From contig CAZBRO010000005.1 of assembly GCA_964494505.1 (NCBI GenBank), positions 62,001-126,000 on the forward strand: a stretch of 64,000 bases of DNA. The letters run 5' to 3'. The notes beneath the pieces are model-generated. The model did not search any database, was not told where the DNA came from, and saw nothing but the letters and a program-made list of their open reading frames with translations. This DNA is from CAIYRG01 sp964494505 (GTDB taxonomy: Bacteria > Pseudomonadota > Alphaproteobacteria > Micropepsales > Micropepsaceae). Positions 58,724-64,000 of the stretch are shown here, one piece after another (within the stretch, counting starts at the first letter, position 1; each line of letters starts with the position of its first letter). Made by a program: the position numbers and the translations under genes.

Positions 58724-58786
58724 GGCTTCCTGGACAGAAGTCGGCACCCTGGTCATTATTCTTCGTGCGAGTGGGGTTTGTGTAAA

Positions 58787-59047
58787 ATGACGGATACGAT
58801 CTCCATCGAAGAAGCGGTGCTCGACTGGCTGCGCGAATACAGCGAGCCAAAACCGGCATCAATGGACAGCGAAACAAGGCTGCTCGATCTGGAAGTGCTG
58901 GACTCCTTGAGCATCCTGCAGCTGGTCGGCTATCTCGAGCAGCGCTTCGACGTCAACATGCCGCTCGAAGAATTCGTGCCCGATAATTTTGCGACGCCCA
59001 AGACGGTCGCCGAAATGGTCGCCCGCCAGTTCGATCCGGCGGCCTGA
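58787..59047 (+). CDS. Acyl/peptidyl carrier protein 1
   Basis: An 86-residue carrier protein. The phosphopantetheine attachment motif is LEVLDSLSIL, with Ser40. The helix pattern around it (QLVGYLEQRFDVNMPLEEFVPDNFATPKTVAEMV) is typical of free-standing carrier proteins that work with amino-acid adenylating enzymes. A TTG three codons upstream is in frame, but the ATG at 58787 is the better start. The ribosome site is weak. It lies 63 bp after the MFS gene and 22 bp before the halogenase-like gene. It is clearly related to the second carrier protein at 63054. Confidence 0.88.
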   Translation: MTDTISIEEAVLDWLREYSEPKPASMDSETRLLDLEVLDSLSILQLVGYLEQRFDVNMPLEEFVPDNFATPKTVAEMVARQFDPAA

Positions 59048-59069
59048 GCCTTAACGAAAGCAACGCGCA

Positions 59070-60392
59070 ATGGCAGAGATCAAAACCCCGGTCGTGATCG
59101 TGGGCGGCGGCCCCGCAGGCGCCGCAAGCGCCATGTTCCTGGCCGCCCACGGGATCAAATCCGTCATCGTCGAAAAGGAACGCTTTCCCCGCTACCACAT
59201 CGGCGAATCCATGTCGGGGGAATGCGGCGCGATGGTGCGCATGCTGGGCCTCGAAGCCGAGATGGGCCGCCACGATTTTCCCATCAAGCGCGGGCTGACC
59301 GTTTACGGCACCAAGGGCAGGAATTCCTGGTTCGTGCCGGTGATGGGCCGCGATGACGATTGGAAACTGTTTCCGCAGCACACCTGGCAGGTGCGGCGCG
59401 CGGTGTTCGACAAGATCATGCTCGATGCCGCGGTGGCGCGGGGCGCAACGCTGCTGCGCGGCGAAGCGGTCCGTCCGATCCGCGGCGACGACGGCTCGGT
59501 CCGGGGCGTTGTGGTGCGCGATTCCGAGGGCGCGCTTTTGACCGTCGAGTCGGAGCTGGTGCTCGATTGCAGCGGGCAGGCGACATTCCTCGCCAATGCC
59601 GGGGTGACGGGTCCGAAATATACCGGCAATTACGACAAGCAGATCGCGATCTTCTCGCAGGTGGAAGGCGCCATCCGCAACGAGGATGGTCCCAACCGCG
59701 ACGACACGCTGATCTTCTACCAGAAGAAATACCACTGGAGCTGGTTCATCCCGATCGACAGCCAAGCGGTCAGCGTCGGTGTCGTGATTCCGGCGGCCTA
59801 TTTCAAGGAGAAGAAGGAAACCAAGGCTCAGTTCCTCGCGCGCGAACTGCACGAGTTGAACCCCGAGATGAAGCGGCGAATCCCGGAGGTGAAGCTGATC
59901 GAGGAGACGCGCTCGATCCCGAATTACTCCTTCCAGGTGCGCCGCTTCGGCGGCAAGGGCTTCCTTTGCGTCGGCGATTCGCATCGCTTCATCGATCCGA
60001 TTTTCTCGTTCGGCCTTTATGTTTCCATCCGCGAAGCGAGGGAGACCGCCAATGCGGCGAAGGCCTATCTCGAAGGCGTGGGCCGCGATTGCGCCAATCC
60101 TTTTGCCGCGCACGAAGTCCAGATCGAAAAGGGCATCGATATCCTCGAAGACATGATGGACACGTTCTGGGAATATCCCCTCGCCTTCGCGCAGATGCTT
60201 CATCGCGTGCATTACGAGGAGACCTTGGACATTTTCGCGGGCCGGCTTTACGAGCGCCAGCCGTCCAATTGCGTCAAGGCCATGCGCGGCCTCCTGAAGC
60301 GCGAACGCACCTACGACAGCGACGATTATTCGGTTCCCATCGGTTCGCGCTATCATCCCGAGCGGGCGAACATCTGGGTCGCGAACGCTTGA
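59070..60392 (+). CDS. Flavin-dependent halogenase-like enzyme 1
   Basis: A 440-residue flavoprotein. VVIVGGGPAGAASAMFLAAHG binds FAD; HDFPIKRGLTVYG places a lysine (Lys73) where flavin halogenases carry the one that forms the reactive chloramine or hydrogen-bonds hypohalous acid; HWSWFIPIDSQAVSVGVV (residues 222-239) contains WXWXIP, the mark of this enzyme group; GDSHRFIDPIFSFG is the second FAD site. Sequence style is nearer to PltA/CndH-type halogenases acting on carrier-bound substrates than to tryptophan halogenases. Halogenation (Cl or Br) of a carrier-bound ring is the leading hypothesis; some relatives are simple oxidases or reductases. It ends in a TGATG junction with the dehydrogenase gene. 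Confidence 0.75.
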   Translation: MAEIKTPVVIVGGGPAGAASAMFLAAHGIKSVIVEKERFPRYHIGESMSGECGAMVRMLGLEAEMGRHDFPIKRGLTVYGTKGRNSWFVPVMGRDDDWKLFPQHTWQVRRAVFDKIMLDAAVARGATLLRGEAVRPIRGDDGSVRGVVVRDSEGALLTVESELVLDCSGQATFLANAGVTGPKYTGNYDKQIAIFSQVEGAIRNEDGPNRDDTLIFYQKKYHWSWFIPIDSQAVSVGVVIPAAYFKEKKETKAQFLARELHELNPEMKRRIPEVKLIEETRSIPNYSFQVRRFGGKGFLCVGDSHRFIDPIFSFGLYVSIREARETANAAKAYLEGVGRDCANPFAAHEVQIEKGIDILEDMMDTFWEYPLAFAQMLHRVHYEETLDIFAGRLYERQPSNCVKAMRGLLKRERTYDSDDYSVPIGSRYHPERANIWVANA

Positions 60393-61534
60393 TGGATTTT
60401 GCGCTGCCGGCGGAATTGCGGGATCGGGCGGAACGGGCGCGGCGCTTTGCGGAAGGCCGCGCAACGGCAAAGGCGGGCGGCGCGCTCGATCTCGACACCT
60501 GGCGGGCGGCTGCATCTTTCGGATTGTTCGGATCGGCATCGGACCTCGCCGCGGGCGGGAAAAGCGCACTCGCCGCGTTCGTTCTGTTCGAAGCGATGGG
60601 ACGCGGCGGGCTTGACCGCAGCCTGCTGTTCGCGATGGGCGCCCATCTCTTCGGCTGCGCCATTCCGATTGCCGCGCACGGCACCGAGGCGCAACGCGGG
60701 AAGTGGCTCGCAGGCCTCGTGGATGGCAGCATCGTGGGCGCGCTTGCGATTACCGAGCCCCAAGGCGGGTCCTCGCTCGATCTGATTCAAACCGGGGCGG
60801 GCGAAGCGCCGGGCGGTGTCGTGCTGAACGGTGAGAAGACGCTGGTCTGCAATGCGCCCGACGCAGGAGTGTTCGTGCTCCTCGCGCGGCAGAACGCGAT
60901 CAAGGGTCCGCTGGGCTTGAGCGCGTTCCTGGTGCCGCGGGGTGCGGAGGGGCTTTCGGTCGCGCGCATCGACTCGACGCTCGGACTGAAGGCCGCGCCG
61001 ATGGGGCGGCTGACGCTGAAGGATTGTTTCGTTCCGGCGGACGCCATGCTCGGGCGCGCCGGCAGCGGGTTGCGCGTCTTCGCAACCGCCATGCAGTGGG
61101 AGCGGACATGCCTGCTCGCCGGTTTCCTCGGCGCGGCCGAACGCGATCTCGCGGCATGCGTGGGGGCGCTTCGGGCGCGGCGGGACGCGGACGGGCCGCT
61201 GATGCGGCATCAGGGGGTCTCGCACGCCCTTGCCCGCCTGAAGCTGACGCTCGAAGCCGCGCGCCTTGTGGGTCAGCGCGGCGCCTGGGCCATCGACCGG
61301 GGCACTGCCGATACGACGACCGCCGCGATGGCAAAGCTCGCGCTCAGCGAGGCGGTCGCCGAATGCGCGGAAAAGACGCTGAAGCTGATGGCGGGTTCGG
61401 CCTGGCAGGGGCGGCCGCTCGATTTCGGCGCCGCGCTCGCCGACGCGCTGGGCGGGCTGTTCGCGTCCGGCACGTCCGAAATCCAGCTCGACATCATCGC
61501 GCGCTCGCTCTCCTCCGAGCCGCGGCCGAAATGA
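60392..61534 (+). CDS. Acyl-CoA dehydrogenase-like enzyme (prolyl-carrier-protein dehydrogenase type)
   Basis: A 380-residue member of the acyl-CoA dehydrogenase family. GALAITEPQGGSSLDLI is the FAD-binding loop, MQWERTCLLAGFLGAAERDL is a central helix, and LFASGTSEIQLDIIARSL is the C-terminal signature, in which the usual MCAD-type glutamate is serine. The likely catalytic base is then Glu237 in QWERT, the isovaleryl-CoA dehydrogenase position. This combination and the motif MGAHLFGCAIPIAAHGTEA recall PltE/RedW-type enzymes that oxidise prolyl-S-carrier protein to pyrrolyl-S-carrier protein. Neighbouring adenylation and carrier genes support that reading. The ATG at 60392 shares a base with the upstream stop. 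Confidence 0.8.
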   Translation: MDFALPAELRDRAERARRFAEGRATAKAGGALDLDTWRAAASFGLFGSASDLAAGGKSALAAFVLFEAMGRGGLDRSLLFAMGAHLFGCAIPIAAHGTEAQRGKWLAGLVDGSIVGALAITEPQGGSSLDLIQTGAGEAPGGVVLNGEKTLVCNAPDAGVFVLLARQNAIKGPLGLSAFLVPRGAEGLSVARIDSTLGLKAAPMGRLTLKDCFVPADAMLGRAGSGLRVFATAMQWERTCLLAGFLGAAERDLAACVGALRARRDADGPLMRHQGVSHALARLKLTLEAARLVGQRGAWAIDRGTADTTTAAMAKLALSEAVAECAEKTLKLMAGSAWQGRPLDFGAALADALGGLFASGTSEIQLDIIARSLSSEPRPK

Positions 61535-63057
61535 ATAGCGCTTCGCCCTTGGTCGCGAGCCTCTTCGACGAACGGGGCGCGGGCGCCGATCAACTCGCGC
61601 TCGCCATGGGCACGGTGCGCGTGACCTATGGTGCGCTGAAGCGCGATGCCGTGGAGATTGCGGACTGGCTGCGGCGTGCCGGCGTGGAAGAGGGCGACCG
61701 CGTGGCGCTGGTCCTGCCGAAAAGTGTCGCGGCGGTGGAGGTGGTGCTGGGCATTCTGGCGATGGGTGCGGTCTATGTGCCGCTGAACCCGAAACTGCCG
61801 CCGCTCGCGCTGAAGCAAATCCTGCGCGATCTGGGCCCGCGCCTCGCAATCGCGGACGACCCCCTTGCGCGGGCGCTGCTTCGCGATGCCGATGTTCCGG
61901 GCCTTCGGGTGGCCGTGCTCGGGCCGGGCCCGGCCCTGGGGTTGACGATCGTGGGCGCGGCCGAGGGCGGAGCGCCGTCGGAATCCTCGCCCGATCTCGC
62001 GGCCATCCTCTACACCTCCGGCTCCACCGGCGAGCCCAAAGGCATCATGCTCAGCCACACGAACATCAAGAGCTTCGTGGATTGGGCGGCGGACACCTTC
62101 GCGCTTTCGAGCGCGGACCGGGTCGCCAATCATGCGCCGCTTCATTTCGATCTTTCGACCTTCGACATTTTCGCCACGCTCTCGCGCCACGGCACCGTGC
62201 ATCTGATCGGCGAGACGACGGCGCAATTCCCCGGCGCGATCCGTACACTGATCGATTCGATGCGCCTCACCGTCTGGTATTCGGTGCCGACCGCGCTGGT
62301 CCGGCTCGAAGAGCGGCACGCGCTGAAGGGCGTCTCCTCGCTCAGGCTGATCCTCTTTGCCGGCGAGGTCTTCCCGATGCCGGCGCTCCGGCGTTTGATG
62401 GAAGAGCTTCCCGCACCCGAATACGTCAATCTTTATGGTCCGACCGAGACCAATGTCTGCACCTATTACCGCCTTCCCGGCCGCCCGGCGTCCGACGCCG
62501 AGGCGCTTCCCATCGGCCGGCCCTGTGAGCATCTGGAGGTAAGTCTCTGCGACGCCGAGGGCGTGCCGGTCGCGCAAGGCGAGACCGGGGAAATCTGCGT
62601 TACCGGCCCTTCCGTGATGAGCGGCTATTGGTGCCGGCCCGATCTCACGCGCGTCTCGCGGCTCGGCACACGCGCCAAATCCTATCGCACCGGCGATTAT
62701 GGTTACTTGCGCGGCGACGGCCTTCTGATGCTGACGGGACGGCGCGATCAGCAGGCCAAGCTGCGTGGACACCGGATCGAGCTTCTGGCATTGGAGGCCG
62801 CGCTCAATACGCATCCCGGTTTGCGCGAGGCGGCGGCGTTGGTCGTTCCCGACGAAAGAACGGGGGGACGTCTCCTTATATATGCAGTGGCGCGCGAGGA
62901 GGCCCTTCCCCTGTCCGAGATTCGCAATTTTGTCGGGGCCAAGCTCGCCCCAAGCTATCAGCCGGATGGAATCGAGTGGCTGCAAGAGATGCCCAGAACC
63001 GCGAACGGCAAAACCGACCGCGCCAGCTTGCGGATGATGGCCGAACGGAGCCGGTGA
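61531..63057 (+). CDS. Stand-alone amino-acid adenylating enzyme (PltF-like)
   Basis: A 508-residue ANL-family adenylation enzyme. YTSGSTGEPKG (161-171) is the P-loop; NHAPLHFDLSTFDIFATL, VWYSVPTALVRLE, NLYGPTETNVCTYYR and RTGDYGYLRGDGLLMLTGRRDQQAKLRGHRIE are the core NRPS-like adenylation motifs; NGKTDRAS holds the catalytic lysine. The HFDLSTFDIF block is typical of free-standing L-prolyl-AMP ligases such as PltF/RedM, although other amino acids are possible; the specificity pocket cannot be read without an alignment. It would load carrier protein 2, whose start codon overlaps its stop. The ATG at 61531 overlaps the dehydrogenase stop by four bases. Confidence 0.87.
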   Translation: MNSASPLVASLFDERGAGADQLALAMGTVRVTYGALKRDAVEIADWLRRAGVEEGDRVALVLPKSVAAVEVVLGILAMGAVYVPLNPKLPPLALKQILRDLGPRLAIADDPLARALLRDADVPGLRVAVLGPGPALGLTIVGAAEGGAPSESSPDLAAILYTSGSTGEPKGIMLSHTNIKSFVDWAADTFALSSADRVANHAPLHFDLSTFDIFATLSRHGTVHLIGETTAQFPGAIRTLIDSMRLTVWYSVPTALVRLEERHALKGVSSLRLILFAGEVFPMPALRRLMEELPAPEYVNLYGPTETNVCTYYRLPGRPASDAEALPIGRPCEHLEVSLCDAEGVPVAQGETGEICVTGPSVMSGYWCRPDLTRVSRLGTRAKSYRTGDYGYLRGDGLLMLTGRRDQQAKLRGHRIELLALEAALNTHPGLREAAALVVPDERTGGRLLIYAVAREEALPLSEIRNFVGAKLAPSYQPDGIEWLQEMPRTANGKTDRASLRMMAERSR

Positions 63058-63326
63058 GGACGCGCGTGGAATCGACCGTTGAAGCCGTTTTGGAATGGGT
63101 GAGGAAATCGGCGGCCCCGCGTTTTCCCGATCTTGACGTGCGCGCCGATACGCTCCTGATCGATAGCGGCGTGCTCGATTCCATCGAAATCCTGAATCTC
63201 GTCGGGTTTCTGGAGGAGCGCTTCGGCATCGCTCTTCCGGTCGAGGAGTTCGTGCCGGAAAATTTCCGCGACCCCGAAACGGTGGCAAGGCTGGTCCTCC
63301 GGCTTGCCGCCGCGAAAGCCGGCTGA
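63054..63326 (+). CDS. Peptidyl carrier protein 2
   Basis: A 90-residue carrier protein. The attachment motif is GVLDSIEIL, with Ser43. Residues after it (NLVGFLEERFGIALPVEEFVPENFRDPETVARLV) parallel carrier protein 1 closely. The start is the GTG at 63054, in a GTGA overlap with the adenylation gene; a second GTG four codons later is possible. Adjacent placement to the adenylating enzyme and the halogenase-like enzyme 2 suggests it holds the amino acid while it is oxidised and halogenated. Confidence 0.88.
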   Translation: MRTRVESTVEAVLEWVRKSAAPRFPDLDVRADTLLIDSGVLDSIEILNLVGFLEERFGIALPVEEFVPENFRDPETVARLVLRLAAAKAG

Positions 63327-63331
63327 AGACG

Positions 63332-64000
63332 ATGCTGCCCCGCAAAGCCGATGTGCTGGTGATTGGCGGCGGCCCGGCGGGAAGCTCGGCTGCGGCCGAG
63401 CTTGGGCGCCGCGGCTACGACGTCGTGCTGATCGACAAGCAGCATCACCCCCGTGAAACGGTCGGCGAAAGCGTGCTGCCGTCGGCGTGGAAATATTTCG
63501 ACCTCCTGGGCGTGAGCGATGAGGTCGAACGCCGCTTCGTCAAAAAGGCGGGCGGCGTGGTGGTATGGGGCGGCGAAATCACCGAGATCGCCTTCCGCGA
63601 TTTCTCCTACAACCGTCCCGGCCTGCACGTCGAACGCGCCGAACTCGATCATCTGCTGCTCGAGAATGCGAAGGCCAAAGGCGCGCGCATTTTCGAAGGC
63701 GTGAAGGCGGAAAGCTTCGCAGCTTTGCCCGGCGGAGGAGCCGAGATCGCGACGGTTGCGGAATCGGGCGCGCGCGAGCCCATCACCTGCCGCTATTTCG
63801 TCGATGCGACCGGTCAGGCGTCGTTCGTGGCGCAGCAGACGGGCGGCCGCCGGCTCGACGACGATTTCCGCTTCGTCTCGCTCTGGGGTTATTTCAAGGA
63901 TTCGCGCTACGTCTCGCCGGGCGGGATCGTGCGCAATTTCGAAGAGATTCCCAATCATCCGCCGATGACCTTCGTGACCAAGCTGGGAGGCTGGGGCTGG
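63332..64000 (+). CDS. Flavin-dependent halogenase-like enzyme 2 (cut by window edge)
   Basis: The first 223 residues of a second flavoprotein of the halogenase type. VLVIGGGPAGSSAAAELGRRG binds FAD; TVGESVLPSAWKYFDLLG is the GESXLP segment shared by flavin halogenases; RRFVKKAGGVVVWGG places Lys72 at the position of the catalytic lysine. The window ends in LGGWGW, where the WXWXIP motif is expected, so its completeness cannot be checked. It is not a close copy of halogenase-like enzyme 1 and may act at another position or on another substrate. It begins five bases after the carrier protein 2 stop. The operon continues beyond the window. Confidence 0.75.
   Translation, partial: MLPRKADVLVIGGGPAGSSAAAELGRRGYDVVLIDKQHHPRETVGESVLPSAWKYFDLLGVSDEVERRFVKKAGGVVVWGGEITEIAFRDFSYNRPGLHVERAELDHLLLENAKAKGARIFEGVKAESFAALPGGGAEIATVAESGAREPITCRYFVDATGQASFVAQQTGGRRLDDDFRFVSLWGYFKDSRYVSPGGIVRNFEEIPNHPPMTFVTKLGGWGW

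Noticed and set aside
61273..63345. A 690-codon minus-strand open frame opposite the adenylating enzyme
   Set aside because: Antisense shadow with no domain and no ribosome site; both carrier proteins and the ligase are read on the plus strand.

Overview
The window is about 64 kb of GC-rich, gene-dense chromosome. It most likely comes from a soil or freshwater alphaproteobacterium: the rplY-pth-ychF block, the alphaproteobacterial style of short palindromic intergenic repeats, and long antisense open frames all fit. I cannot fix the genus from sequence alone. There are no rRNA or tRNA genes, no CRISPR array, no integrase or transposase, and no recognisable dedicated transcription factor apart from a small antitoxin.

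Region 1 (1-5.1 kb) is housekeeping: ychF (cut by the window edge), pth and rplY on the minus strand, two small membrane proteins on the plus strand, then a 3-methyladenine DNA glycosylase, a small conserved protein and a sarcosine/N-methyltryptophan oxidase-like flavoenzyme. Region 2 (5.1-15.9 kb) holds a TauD-type dioxygenase with an MFS carrier, several exported proteins of unknown role, a Bug/TctC solute receptor, a cupin, a large exported protein with one haem-c motif, and a fatty-acid hydroxylase family membrane enzyme. Region 3 (16-39 kb) looks like a catabolic and transport island. It has a divergent pair of 4,5-dihydroxyphthalate decarboxylase-like proteins, two orphan molybdenum-hydroxylase large subunits with an esterase and a cupin in one operon, two ACMSD-type amidohydrolases, and a citrate-lyase-like/CoA-transferase/2-hydroxyacid dehydrogenase operon. 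It also has a flavin monooxygenase/LVIVD/gamma-glutamyltransferase/RidA operon, VOC and RraA proteins, an MFS carrier with a carboxymuconolactone decarboxylase family protein, and a RelE/CopG-type toxin-antitoxin pair.

Region 4 (39-54.6 kb) is devoted to the cell surface and export. It contains a PAS-domain protein, a type I secretion ABC transporter with its HlyD adaptor, a TolC-like outer-membrane channel and an M23 peptidase. A minus-strand operon follows with a TPR glycosyltransferase (GT41/SPINDLY-like), CDP-glucose synthesis and 4,6-dehydration (RfbF, RfbG), a sugar C-methyltransferase, an RmlC-like epimerase and a reductase/epimerase. It ends in an unrecognised 334-residue protein. Together these predict a CDP-linked branched deoxy-sugar placed on a protein.

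Region 5 (54.9 kb to the window end) is the most striking part, a plus-strand biosynthetic operon continuing past the edge. It encodes an acyl-adenylating enzyme fused to an AhpD-like domain, an exporter-like MFS protein, carrier protein 1, flavin halogenase-like enzyme 1, an acyl-CoA dehydrogenase resembling prolyl-carrier-protein dehydrogenases, a stand-alone amino-acid adenylating enzyme, carrier protein 2 and flavin halogenase-like enzyme 2. Most junctions are 4-bp stop/start overlaps. The combination matches the logic of carrier-bound pyrrole (or aryl) carboxylate formation and halogenation, as in pyoluteorin-type pathways, but the two-halogenase, two-carrier arrangement and the fusion ligase are not one I recognise.
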